From Paractinoplanes toevensis (GTDB lineage: Bacteria > Actinomycetota > Actinomycetes > Mycobacteriales > Micromonosporaceae), in the NCBI RefSeq assembly GCF_018332695.1, contig NZ_BOQN01000050.1:151540-215539 (forward strand): a stretch of 64,000 nt of DNA, given 5' to 3'. Position 1 is the stretch's first letter. Every line of letters begins with the position of its first letter. Below are positions 40,159 to 49,241 of this stretch, one piece after another. The translations under genes and the position numbers were made by a program. The notes below the pieces were generated by a model. The model did no database searches, was not told the origin of the DNA, and saw only the letters and a list, made by a program, of their open reading frames with translations.

Positions 40159-41294
40159 GCACCCCCGACCTCTCCCCCGGCGCCCTGGCCGAGGTGACCG
40201 CCGAGATCGCGTCGACCGCCGCCGAGTACGACCGGTCCGGCGACCTGCCCTGGAAGGGCCTGCACGTCGCGCACCGGGCCGGCCTGCTCACGGCCACGGT
40301 CGGCAAGCAGTACGGCGGACCGGGCCTCGGCCCGCGCGACGTCGTCCGGATCCTCACCGCGATCGGCGAGGGTGATGCCTCGGTCGGCCTGCTCGCCTCG
40401 AACTCGCTGATGTCGCACGCCGGTCAGGCCGCCCGCCTGCACTGGCCGAAGGCCTACTACGACGACCTGCTGGAGCGGTCGAAGAACGGTCCGGCGCTGG
40501 TCAACGCGATCCGGGCCGAGCCCGAACTGGGTGCCCCGGCCCGCGGCGGGCTGCCGAAGACCACCCTCACCCGGACCGGTGACGGCTGGGTGCTCAACGG
40601 CCGCAAGGCGTACGCCACCGGCGGCACCGGCCTCGCCTACCACGTGGTGTGGGCGGTGGCGGACGAACGCGTGGGTCACGTCATCGTGCCCGCTGACCTG
40701 CCCGGCATCACCTGGATCGACACCTGGGATCACCTGGGACTCCGCGCCTCCAACACGCACGACGTGGTCTATGAGGACGTTCGGCTGCCGGCCGACGCGT
40801 TCGTCGAGATCCCGCGCGGCCCGGACGGCGTCTACCGCGACCCGGCCGCGATGGCCGGTCCGGCCAGCTTCGGGCACCCGGCGCAGTACGTCGGGGTCGC
40901 CCGGGCGGCCCGCGCGGCGTTCGCCGCGTTCGCCCGCAGCCGGATCCCGTCGTCGCTGGGTAAGCCGATCGCCGAGACCGAACGTATCCAGGCGGTGGCC
41001 GGCGAGATCGACCTGCAGATCGTGCAGGCCGAGACGTTGCTGCACGGCGCACTGCTGCGCCTCGAAGCCGGCGACACCGCGTTCCTCCCCGAGCTGTCCG
41101 CCGTCAAGGTGGCCATCGCCCGCTCGGTCATCGCCGCCACCCAGACCGCCGTGGCCGCCCTCGGCAACCCCGGCCTGACCCGGCACAACCCGCTGGAACG
41201 GCACCTGCGGGACGCCCTCTGCATCCGCGTACACCCGCCGCAGGAGGACGCCGTCCTCCTGGCCGGCGGCCGCCGAGTCCTGACCCCCCGATAA
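40155..41294 (+). CDS. acyl-CoA dehydrogenase-like flavoprotein (SfnB/DszC-type)
   Basis: A 379-residue protein with the acyl-CoA dehydrogenase fold: GLLTATVGKQYGGPG, GDASVGLLASNSLMSH, a middle beta domain (DGWVLNGRKAYATGGTGLAY; DTWDHLGLRASNTHDVVYED) and C-terminal helices ending in LERHLRDALCIRVHPPQEDA. It lacks an obvious catalytic glutamate, as in SfnB and DszC-type flavin monooxygenases found in sulfone and dibenzothiophene pathways. Coupled to the luciferase-like gene upstream, it probably performs a preceding or parallel oxidation of the same sulfur compound. Confidence 0.87.
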   Translation: MSTPDLSPGALAEVTAEIASTAAEYDRSGDLPWKGLHVAHRAGLLTATVGKQYGGPGLGPRDVVRILTAIGEGDASVGLLASNSLMSHAGQAARLHWPKAYYDDLLERSKNGPALVNAIRAEPELGAPARGGLPKTTLTRTGDGWVLNGRKAYATGGTGLAYHVVWAVADERVGHVIVPADLPGITWIDTWDHLGLRASNTHDVVYEDVRLPADAFVEIPRGPDGVYRDPAAMAGPASFGHPAQYVGVARAARAAFAAFARSRIPSSLGKPIAETERIQAVAGEIDLQIVQAETLLHGALLRLEAGDTAFLPELSAVKVAIARSVIAATQTAVAALGNPGLTRHNPLERHLRDALCIRVHPPQEDAVLLAGGRRVLTPR

Positions 41295-41309
41295 CGAAGG
41301 AACCTCGAC

Positions 41310-42941
41310 ATGCGATTCACCCCGATCGTGGCCGCCGCGGCCGCCCTGCTCACTCTGGCCGCCTGCGGTGGCAACGGCGACTCCGGCGGCGACGCCTCGG
41401 CCAAGGCCGGCGGCACGCTGAAGGTGTCCTATTGGCCGGACAACCCGACGTTCTCCTGCATCGACCCGTTCCAGGTCTACTGGATCGAGAGCCGGTCGAT
41501 CATCCGCAACTACGCCGACTCGCTCACCGACCAGGACCCGCAGACCGGCAAGATCGTGCCGTGGCTCGCGAAGAGCTGGGAGATCAGCCCGGACGGCCTC
41601 AGCTACACGTTCCACCTGCGCGACGACGTGACCTTCGCGAACGGCAAGAAGCTGGACGCCCAAGCTGTCGCCGACAACGCCACCGGCTGGATCGCCACGG
41701 TCAAGGACACCAACGGCGCGGCGTACGGGTCCTCGTACATCCAGGGGCTGACCGGCGCGACGGTGACCGACCCGGCCACCGTGGTGTTCCACCTGAGCAA
41801 GCCGAACTCCTCGTTCCTGCAGGCCACCTCGACCACCAACCTGGCCATCACCGACCCGGCCGAGTTCGCGCTCAGCCCGGCCGACCGGTGCACCGGCAAG
41901 GGCGTGGTCGGCTCCGGCCTGTTCGTGCTCGACCACTACACCGCCAAGGTGGAGACGGTGCTGACCAGGCGGACCGGCTACGCGTGGGGCTCGTCGCTGT
42001 CGACCAACACCGGCGAGGCCAAGCTCGCGAAGGTGATCTTCAACTACGTCGCCGAGGACAGCGTCCGCACCGGCAACCTGATCAGCGGGGCCACCGACAT
42101 CGCCTGGCCGCGTAACCCGTTCAGCCCGCAGGACGAGCAGCTGATCACCAAGTCCGGTGACAAGGTCGAGGCCCGGTCGCTGCCCGGCGTCTCGCTCACC
42201 CTGTTCGCGAACACCACCGCCGGCCGGCCGCTGGCCGACCCGCAGATCCGCAAGGCGCTCTACAAGGCGATCGACGGCAAGACGTACGCGACCACGCTGT
42301 ACGGCGCGAACTACCCGGCCGTGCAGGGCGCGTTCAACTCGACCACGCCGTACTTCAAGTCGGAGGCCGCGAAGCTCGCCTACGACCCGGACGGCGCCGG
42401 GAAGCTCCTCGACGCGGCCGGCTGGACCCTCGGGGCCGACGGCATCCGCACCAAGAACGGCGCCAAGCTGACCATCGAGTACCCGCTCACCAGCTTCAAC
42501 TCCGGCGCCGAACTGCTGCAGGCGCAGCTGAAGAAGGTCGGCATCGCGCTCACCCTGCGCCAGCTCACCACCGCCCAGTCGGCGACGTACCTCAAGGAGG
42601 GCAGCTACGACATCACCTCGACGTACTTCACCCGGGCCGACCCCGGCGCCCTCCAGTTCATCCTCAACCCGGACGTCGCCAACTCGAAGGCACTCGCCAC
42701 CCAGGCCGCGGCCCCGGCCCAGACCGACCAGATCAAGGCCCTGTTCCAGAAGGCCCTGCAGACCACCGACGCCGCGCAGGCCGAGAAGACGTACGGCGAA
42801 CTGCAGGACTACCTGATCGACGAGGGCATCACGTTCCCGCTCGCCGAGCGGGTGCAGAAGGTCGGCGTCTCCAGCAAGGTGCACGGATTCGCGTTCACGT
42901 CGGAGAGCTTCCTCAAGCTCAACGACGTCTGGAAGGACTGA
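41310..42941 (+). CDS. family 5 substrate-binding lipoprotein (peptide/opine/nickel type)
   Basis: A 543-residue lipoprotein; lipobox LAAC with cysteine at residue 19. The mature part carries SBP_bac_5 hallmarks: GKIVPWLAKSWEISPDGLSY, TFHLRDDVTFANGKKLDAQA and DPQIRKALYKAIDGKTYATT. It binds substrate outside the membrane for the permeases and ATPase downstream. Peptide-type importers of this class also carry non-peptide compounds; being between two monooxygenases and the permeases, it probably binds the organosulfur substrate. ATG 41310 follows AAGGAA. Confidence 0.93.
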   Translation: MRFTPIVAAAAALLTLAACGGNGDSGGDASAKAGGTLKVSYWPDNPTFSCIDPFQVYWIESRSIIRNYADSLTDQDPQTGKIVPWLAKSWEISPDGLSYTFHLRDDVTFANGKKLDAQAVADNATGWIATVKDTNGAAYGSSYIQGLTGATVTDPATVVFHLSKPNSSFLQATSTTNLAITDPAEFALSPADRCTGKGVVGSGLFVLDHYTAKVETVLTRRTGYAWGSSLSTNTGEAKLAKVIFNYVAEDSVRTGNLISGATDIAWPRNPFSPQDEQLITKSGDKVEARSLPGVSLTLFANTTAGRPLADPQIRKALYKAIDGKTYATTLYGANYPAVQGAFNSTTPYFKSEAAKLAYDPDGAGKLLDAAGWTLGADGIRTKNGAKLTIEYPLTSFNSGAELLQAQLKKVGIALTLRQLTTAQSATYLKEGSYDITSTYFTRADPGALQFILNPDVANSKALATQAAAPAQTDQIKALFQKALQTTDAAQAEKTYGELQDYLIDEGITFPLAERVQKVGVSSKVHGFAFTSESFLKLNDVWKD

Positions 42942-42942
42942 C

Positions 42943-43923
42943 ATGACCCGCTACATCGTGGGTCGCGTCATCCAGGCGGTCGCCGTCCTGTGGGCGGCGT
43001 TCACCCTCACCTTCGCGATCCTCTACCTGCTGCCGAGCGACCCGATGGAACTTCAGCTCGCCGCCGCCGGGGTGCAGGAGGACAGCCTGACGCCGGACCA
43101 GCTCGCCGCGATGAAGCAGCGGTTCGGCCTCGACCAGTCGATCTGGGCCCAGTACTGGCATCACCTGACCGGTGTCCTGCACGGCGACTTCGGGACCTCG
43201 CTCAGCCAGCAGGTGCCGGTCAGCGACCTGATCACCGCCCGGATCGGCGGGACCCTGACGCTCAGCGTGAGCGCGGCGCTGCTGTCGCTGGTGGCCGGCT
43301 CGACCCTCGCCTACCTGGCCACGTTCGCCCGGTGGAACCCGCTGCGGGTGTTCTTGACCCGGGTGCCGGCCCTGGGCGCCTCGTTCCCGCAGTTCTTCGT
43401 GGCGCTGTTCCTCATCCAGTTCTTCTCGTTCCAGCTCGGCTGGTTCCCGGCCACCGGCAACCAGGGCGGCAAGTCGCTGGTGATGCCGGTGGTCACGATC
43501 AGCGTGCTCACCTCGTCCGTACTCGCTCAGGTCTTGATCAAGAGCTTTGACGAGACGCTCAGCCAGCCGTACATCGCCACGGCACGGGCCAAGGGCCTGT
43601 CGCGGTCCGCGGTCCATCTGAAACACGCGTTCCGCAACGCGGCGCTGCCCGCCATGACCATCCTCGGTGTCCTGGTCGGGCTCACCGTGACCAGCTCGAT
43701 CGTGGTCGAGACGGTCTTCACCCGGGAAGGCGTCGGCAAGCTCGCCCAGGAGTCGGTGCTGTCCCAGGACGTACCCGTCGTGCTCGCCGTGGTGACCGTG
43801 GCGGCGGCCATGTTCGTACTCGTGAATCTGATTGTCGATCTTTTGTATCCCCTGCTCGATCCGAGGATCTCGCACACCCGTGGCCGGGTGCGCCCCGCAC
43901 CGGAAGTGGTGACCGCGACATGA
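42943..43923 (+). CDS. ABC transporter permease, DppB type
   Basis: A 326-residue permease. It starts with the usual MTRYIVGRVIQAVAVLWAAF first helix and has the large extracytoplasmic loop after it (LAAAGVQEDSLTPDQLAAMK). The EAA-type loop is ARAKGLSRSAVHLKHAFRNA followed by LP. Pairs with the next permease, whose ATG overlaps its stop by four bases. The start is 2 bp after the binding-protein stop. Confidence 0.95.
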   Translation: MTRYIVGRVIQAVAVLWAAFTLTFAILYLLPSDPMELQLAAAGVQEDSLTPDQLAAMKQRFGLDQSIWAQYWHHLTGVLHGDFGTSLSQQVPVSDLITARIGGTLTLSVSAALLSLVAGSTLAYLATFARWNPLRVFLTRVPALGASFPQFFVALFLIQFFSFQLGWFPATGNQGGKSLVMPVVTISVLTSSVLAQVLIKSFDETLSQPYIATARAKGLSRSAVHLKHAFRNAALPAMTILGVLVGLTVTSSIVVETVFTREGVGKLAQESVLSQDVPVVLAVVTVAAAMFVLVNLIVDLLYPLLDPRISHTRGRVRPAPEVVTAT

Positions 43924-44810
43924 GCACAGCTGTTGCCGACGTTGTCGTCGAGGACGCGCTGCCGGCCGACGAGCCCGGCGGGCGACGGGCCAACCTGGCC
44001 GCCAACCTCGTGCAGCTGGCCCGCAAACCGGTGTTCCTGCTGGCCGGCCTCTACGTGCTGTTCGTGGTCGTCTCGGCCTTCCGGCCGAAGCTGTTCACCG
44101 CGCAGGACCCGTACGAGACGCACCCCGAGGCGGCGGCGCAGGCGCCCGGCGTGCACCATCTGTTCGGCACCGACATCTACGGCCGCGACCTGTGGACCCG
44201 GGTGCTCTACGGCTCCCCGCTGACCATCAAGGCCACCCTCATCGCCCTGGCCATCGCGCTGGTCGCCGGGCTCGGGCTGGGCATCGTCGCCGGCTTCTTC
44301 GGCGGCATCGTCGACGCGGTGCTGATGCGCGGCATCGACGTGCTGCTGGCCATCCCCGGCCTGCTGCTCGCCCTGTCGATCGTCACCGCGCTCGGCTACG
44401 GCACCGTGCCGGTCGCGGTGGCCGTCGGCGTCGCCATCGTCCCCGGCTTCGCCCGGACCACCCGGGCCGAAGTGCTGAGGGTCAAGACCTTGCCGTACGT
44501 CGAGGCCGCACGCGCCGGCGGCGCCTCCTGGGGCCGGGTGCTGCTGCGGCACATCCTGCCCAACTCGTGGGGCCCGGTCGCCGTCCTGGCCGTCCTCGAC
44601 GCCGGGGTGGCGATCATCGCGATCGCGTCGCTGAGCTTCCTCGGCTTCGGCGCCGCGCCACCGGCCGCCGAGTGGGGAACCCTGATCGCCGACGGCCGCA
44701 ACTACCTGGTCACCGCCTGGTGGCTGAGCCTGCTGCCCGGCCTGTTCGTGGCGCTGCTCGTGCTCGGACTCAACCACATCTCCAAGACCCTCCAGGAGCT
44801 GACCCGATGA
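43920..44810 (+). CDS. ABC transporter permease, DppC type
   Basis: A 296-residue partner permease. A hydrophilic tail of 35 residues leads to six helices; the diagnostic HHLFGTDIYGRDLWTRVLYG segment and EAA loop VEAARAGGASWGRVLLRHIL are present. ATGA overlaps on both sides tie it to the DppB-type permease and the ATPase gene. Confidence 0.95.
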   Translation: MSTAVADVVVEDALPADEPGGRRANLAANLVQLARKPVFLLAGLYVLFVVVSAFRPKLFTAQDPYETHPEAAAQAPGVHHLFGTDIYGRDLWTRVLYGSPLTIKATLIALAIALVAGLGLGIVAGFFGGIVDAVLMRGIDVLLAIPGLLLALSIVTALGYGTVPVAVAVGVAIVPGFARTTRAEVLRVKTLPYVEAARAGGASWGRVLLRHILPNSWGPVAVLAVLDAGVAIIAIASLSFLGFGAAPPAAEWGTLIADGRNYLVTAWWLSLLPGLFVALLVLGLNHISKTLQELTR

Positions 44811-46399
44811 TCGTCGACATCAAGGGCCTCGACGTCGGTTACCTCCGGCACCGCCGGGTGCAGCCCGCCGTCGCCGGCCTCGACCTGACCGTCGCGCCGG
44901 CCGAGGTCGTCGCGATCGTCGGCGAGTCCGGCTCGGGCAAGACCACCACCGCCAACGCCATCATCGGCCTGCTCCCGGCCAACGGGCGGATCACCGCCGG
45001 CTCGGCCGTGGTGGACGGCATCGAGACCGCCGGGGCGAACGAGCGCACCCTGCGCCGGCTGCGCGGTTCGGTGGTCGGGCTCATCCCGCAGGACCCGATG
45101 GTCGGTCTCAACCCGACCAAGCGGGTCGGCGCCCAGATCGCCGAGGCGGTCCGGCTGCGCGGCGGATCTCCCGACGAGGTCTTCGAACACCTCGCGGAGG
45201 CCGGCGTCCCCGACCCCGAGCTGCGCGCCCGGCAATACCCGCACGAGCTCTCCGGCGGCCTGCGCCAGCGGGTGCTCATCGCGATCGCCCTGGCCGGCAA
45301 GCCCAAGCTGATCATCGCGGACGAGCCGACCAGCGCCCTCGACGTCACCGTGCAGAAACGGATCCTCGACCACCTCGGCGGCCTCGTCCGCGAGCAGGGC
45401 ATCTCGCTGCTGATCATCACGCACGATCTGGCCGTCGCCGCCGACCGGGCCGACCGGATCGTGGTCATGCAGAACGGCCGCAAGATCGAGGAGGGCGACC
45501 CGGCGACCATCCTGGGCACGCCGCGGGAGACCTACACCCGCCGGCTGATCGCCGCGGTGCCGCGACTCGCCCCGCGTTTCGACGTCCGCGATCAGAAGCC
45601 GCCCGAACCCATCCTCACCCTCACCGACGTCAGCAAGACGTTCGCGGTCAGCGATCTGCGGCGCGGCGCACGCGGCTTCAACGCCCTCGACAAGGTCAGC
45701 GTCACCGTGCCGCGCGGGCAGACGCACGCGCTGGTCGGCGAGTCCGGCTGCGGCAAGACCACCACCCTGCGCATCGCGCTCGGCCTGGAGACCGCCACCA
45801 GCGGCTCGGTCAAGCTGGACGGCGACGAGATCGTCGGCCGCTCCTGGAACCGGCTGCGGCCGCTGCGCCGCAAGGCCCAACTCGTGCACCAGGACCCGTT
45901 CGCCACCCTCGACCCGAAGTTCACCATCGCCCAGTCCATCACCGAGCCGCTGGTGTCGTTCCGGATCGGCAACCGCAGAACTCGCCTGGAACGGGCCCGC
46001 GAACTGCTCGACCAGGTCGCACTGCCGGCGTCCTACCTGGACCGGTTGCCCAGCGAGCTGTCCGGCGGGCAGCGGCAGCGGGTCGCGATCGCCCGGGCCC
46101 TGGCCCTGCGCCCCGACCTGATCATGCTGGACGAGCCGGTGTCCGCCCTGGACGTGCTGGTCCAGGAGCAGATCCTGCAACTCTTGGCCGACCTGCAGGC
46201 GGCGCTCGGCCTGTCCTACCTGTTCGTCTCGCACGACCTGGGCGTCGTCGCCGAACTCGCGCACACCGTCTCGGTGATGAGCCACGGCCGGGTCGTCGAG
46301 CAGGGCCCGGTGGCCGAGGTCTTCACCGACCCGAAGAGCGCGTACACCCGCGAACTGATCGACGCCATCCCCGGCCGCCGGGTGGCCGACGCCGTCTGA
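44807..46399 (+). CDS. dual ATPase subunit of a peptide-type ABC importer (DppD-DppF fusion)
   Basis: A 530-residue protein with two complete ABC ATPase domains in one chain. First (about 1-250): Walker A GESGSGKTT, signature LSGGLRQRV, Walker B LIIADEP. Second (about 265-525): Walker A GESGCGKTT, signature LSGGQRQRV, Walker B LIMLDEP. Both have the oligopeptide-type C-terminal region (YTRRLIAAVPRL; YTRELIDAIPG). It powers the importer formed with the two permeases. Last gene of the operon; its ATG overlaps the DppC stop. Confidence 0.95.
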   Translation: MIVDIKGLDVGYLRHRRVQPAVAGLDLTVAPAEVVAIVGESGSGKTTTANAIIGLLPANGRITAGSAVVDGIETAGANERTLRRLRGSVVGLIPQDPMVGLNPTKRVGAQIAEAVRLRGGSPDEVFEHLAEAGVPDPELRARQYPHELSGGLRQRVLIAIALAGKPKLIIADEPTSALDVTVQKRILDHLGGLVREQGISLLIITHDLAVAADRADRIVVMQNGRKIEEGDPATILGTPRETYTRRLIAAVPRLAPRFDVRDQKPPEPILTLTDVSKTFAVSDLRRGARGFNALDKVSVTVPRGQTHALVGESGCGKTTTLRIALGLETATSGSVKLDGDEIVGRSWNRLRPLRRKAQLVHQDPFATLDPKFTIAQSITEPLVSFRIGNRRTRLERARELLDQVALPASYLDRLPSELSGGQRQRVAIARALALRPDLIMLDEPVSALDVLVQEQILQLLADLQAALGLSYLFVSHDLGVVAELAHTVSVMSHGRVVEQGPVAEVFTDPKSAYTRELIDAIPGRRVADAV

Positions 46400-46457
46400 C
46401 GCCGTTCCCCCGGCCGGGCCGGGAGCGTAGGGTCCCCCTTGCGGTGAGGGGGCACTG

Positions 46458-49175
46458 ATGAGCTCGCGAGCGGGCAGGCGCACGCGGCTTCGCGGCCGGG
46501 CGGACGAGTGCGCGGTGCTCGACGACCTCGTCTCGTCGACCCGCCGTGGCGAGAGCCGGTCCCTGGTGGTCCGCGGCGAGGCCGGCATCGGGAAGACGGC
46601 CCTGCTGGGCCATCTGGTCGAGTCCGCGTCCGACCTGCTGGTGGTCCGGGCGGCCGGCGTCGAGTCGGAGATGGAACTCGCCTACGCCGGGCTGCACCAG
46701 CTGTGCGGGCCGCTGCTCGACCGGCTCGACCGGCTGCCCGACCCGCAGCGGCAGTCCCTGGAGATCGTGTTCGGCCTCCGGCCCGGTCCGGCCCCCGACC
46801 GGTTCCTCATCGGGCTCGCGGTGCTGAGCCTGTTCACGGCGGTAGCCGAGCAGCGCCCGCTGCTGTGCGTCGTCGACGACGCCCAATGGCTGGACGTGAC
46901 ATCGGGACTGACCCTGGCCTTCGTCGCCCGCCGACTGCTGGCGGAGCCGGTCGGGATGGTGTTCGCGGCCCGGGAGTCCGGCGACGTGCTCGGGCACCTG
47001 CCCGAGCTGGCGGTGCGGGGCATCGGCGACGCGGACGCCCGTGCGCTGCTCAGGTCCGCGGTGCGGGTCAAGCTGGACGAGGCCGTCCAGGACCGGATCG
47101 TGGCCGAGACCGGCGGAAATCCGCTGGCCCTGCTCCAGCTGCCGCAGGGGCTGAGCGCCGCCCAGTTGGCCGGTGGCTTCGACGTGCTGGGCGGGCAGGC
47201 GCTCACCTGGCGCATCCAGGAGAGCTTCGTCCGGCGCCTGGAACTGCTGTCCGATGCCGGGCGGCGCCTGCTGCTGGTGGCGGCGGCGGAACCGGCTGGC
47301 GATCCGCTGCTGCTGTGGCGCGCGGCCGAGCGGCTCGGCATCGCACCGGCCGCGGCGGACACCGCCCAGGCCGAAGGCCTGCTGACGATCGGTGAGCGGG
47401 TGACGTTCCATCACCCGCTGGCCCGCTCCGCGATCTACCGGTCGGCCGCGGCGGCGGATCGCCGCGCGGCCCATCGGGTGCTGGCGGAGGTGACCGATCC
47501 CGACGTCGATCCGGACCGCCGGGCCTGGCACCTGGCCGCGGCGGCCGCCGGACCGGACGAGAAGGTCGCGACGGAACTCGAACGCGCCGCCGGCCGGGCC
47601 CGGGAGCGCGGCGGGCTCGCCGCCGCCGCGATGTTCCTGGTACGCGCCGTGGCGATGACGAACGAGCCGGACCGGCGGGCGGATCGCGCTCTCGCCGCGG
47701 CGCAGGCGGGCTGCCAGGCCGATGAGCTCGACGCGGCTCTCGGGCTGGTCGCCCTGGCGGAGGCCGGACCGCTCACCGACGTCCAGAGCGCCGTGGCCTG
47801 CCGGATCCGGGCCCACGTCGCGCTGAGCGCCGGCCGTTGGACCGACGCGCTCCCGCTGTTGCGGGAGGCCGCCGCGCGACTGGCACCGATCGACGTGGAA
47901 CTCGCGCGGGAGATCTACCTGACCGCCTGGGGCGCGGCCGGGATGGCCGACGACCTGGCCGCCCGGGACGTCATCGTGGAGATCTGCCAGGGCGTACGAT
48001 CGCTGCCCCCGCCGACCGGCACCGCGCACCCGCGGGACCTGCTCCTCGACGGTTTCGCCCAGCTGATCATCGAGGGTTGTACGGTCGCCGCACCGGCGCT
48101 GCGGCGAGCGGCGGACGCGCTCACCGGCATGCCGGCGGAGGACATCCTGCGCTGGGGCTGGATGGCCGTCGGCGCCCGCGCGGCGCTGTGGGACGGCGAC
48201 GGCTGGTACCGGATCGCCGAGCGTAATCTCCGGGTCGCCCGCGATGCCGGCGAACTGGCCGCCCTGCCCAGCCACCTGACCTACCTGGCGATGGCGGTCG
48301 CGTGGAACGGCGATTTCGCGGCCACCGAGTCGCTCATCGCCGAGCTCGACGGCGTGACCGCCGCCACCGGCGCCCGCCTGCCGCCCTACGCCCTGCTGCG
48401 GCTGCGCGCCCTCCAGGGCCGGGACGACGAGGTCGCCGCCGCGGTCGAAGGCTTCGGCGGGGATGCCGTCCGGGTGCGGTGGGCGATCGCCGTCCTGAAC
48501 AACGGCCTCGCCCGGTACCCGCAGGCGGTGTCGGCCGCCCGCCCGGCTGCCTCGGCGGCCGCCCTCAACCACTGGGTCTTCGGCTGGATGCTGCCGGAGC
48601 TCGTCGAGGCCGCCGTCCGGGCCGGCGACCTGGGCCTGGCCCGGGACGCCTACCGCCGGCTGGACGAGGCGACTCGGCCCTTCGACGGCGACTTCCCGCT
48701 CGGCATCCGGGCGCGGTCCCGGGCTCTGCTCGGCGGGCCGTCCGCCGACGGGCTGTACCGCGAGGCGATCGAACGGCTGAGCCGCACCCCGTTACGCCCG
48801 GAGGCCGCCCGGGCGCGCCTGCTGTACGGCGAGTGGCTGCGCCGCGAGAACCGCCCGGCGGACGCCCGCGACCAGCTGCGCACGGCCCACGAGATGCTGA
48901 CCGCGATCGGGATGGAGGCCTTCGCGGAACGCGCTCGCGCCGAGCTCGCGGCGACCGGTGAGCACGTGCGCAAGCGGTCGGCGGGCACCCACGACGAGCT
49001 GACCGCCCAGGAGCGGCAGATCGCCCAGCTGGCCCGGGACGGACTCTCCAATCCGGAGATCGGCACCCGGCTCTTCCTCAGCTCCCGGACCGTGGAGTGG
49101 CACCTGCGCAACGTGTTCACCAAGCTCGGCATCCGGTCCCGGCGCGATCTGGCGGGTGTCCTACCCGGTCGGTGA
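46458..49175 (+). CDS. large ATP-binding LuxR (LAL) family regulator
   Basis: A 905-residue regulator. The N-terminal STAND/AAA-type ATPase has Walker A GEAGIGKTA (40-48) and Walker B LLCVVDDAQWLD. A helical, TPR-like middle (about 350-830) is followed by a C-terminal LuxR helix-turn-helix: LTAQERQIAQLARDGLSNPE with RTVEWHLRNVFTKLGIRSRR. LAL proteins commonly control secondary metabolite or catabolic genes. It lies just after the ABC operon and 66 bp upstream of an epoxide hydrolase on the same strand. That gene, or the importer operon, may be its target; this is inference. Confidence 0.93.
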   Translation: MSSRAGRRTRLRGRADECAVLDDLVSSTRRGESRSLVVRGEAGIGKTALLGHLVESASDLLVVRAAGVESEMELAYAGLHQLCGPLLDRLDRLPDPQRQSLEIVFGLRPGPAPDRFLIGLAVLSLFTAVAEQRPLLCVVDDAQWLDVTSGLTLAFVARRLLAEPVGMVFAARESGDVLGHLPELAVRGIGDADARALLRSAVRVKLDEAVQDRIVAETGGNPLALLQLPQGLSAAQLAGGFDVLGGQALTWRIQESFVRRLELLSDAGRRLLLVAAAEPAGDPLLLWRAAERLGIAPAAADTAQAEGLLTIGERVTFHHPLARSAIYRSAAAADRRAAHRVLAEVTDPDVDPDRRAWHLAAAAAGPDEKVATELERAAGRARERGGLAAAAMFLVRAVAMTNEPDRRADRALAAAQAGCQADELDAALGLVALAEAGPLTDVQSAVACRIRAHVALSAGRWTDALPLLREAAARLAPIDVELAREIYLTAWGAAGMADDLAARDVIVEICQGVRSLPPPTGTAHPRDLLLDGFAQLIIEGCTVAAPALRRAADALTGMPAEDILRWGWMAVGARAALWDGDGWYRIAERNLRVARDAGELAALPSHLTYLAMAVAWNGDFAATESLIAELDGVTAATGARLPPYALLRLRALQGRDDEVAAAVEGFGGDAVRVRWAIAVLNNGLARYPQAVSAARPAASAAALNHWVFGWMLPELVEAAVRAGDLGLARDAYRRLDEATRPFDGDFPLGIRARSRALLGGPSADGLYREAIERLSRTPLRPEAARARLLYGEWLRRENRPADARDQLRTAHEMLTAIGMEAFAERARAELAATGEHVRKRSAGTHDELTAQERQIAQLARDGLSNPEIGTRLFLSSRTVEWHLRNVFTKLGIRSRRDLAGVLPGR

Positions 49176-49241
49176 ACCCGGTAGCCAACCCCGCGTGCCG
49201 CACGGGGGCGAAGCGCGGGACCTGGCGCGCAGGCTTCGCCC

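Noticed and set aside
44192..44806. N-terminal extension of the dual ATPase frame
   Set aside because: It is a shadow of the DppC-type permease; the ATGA overlap at 44807 is the natural coupled start.
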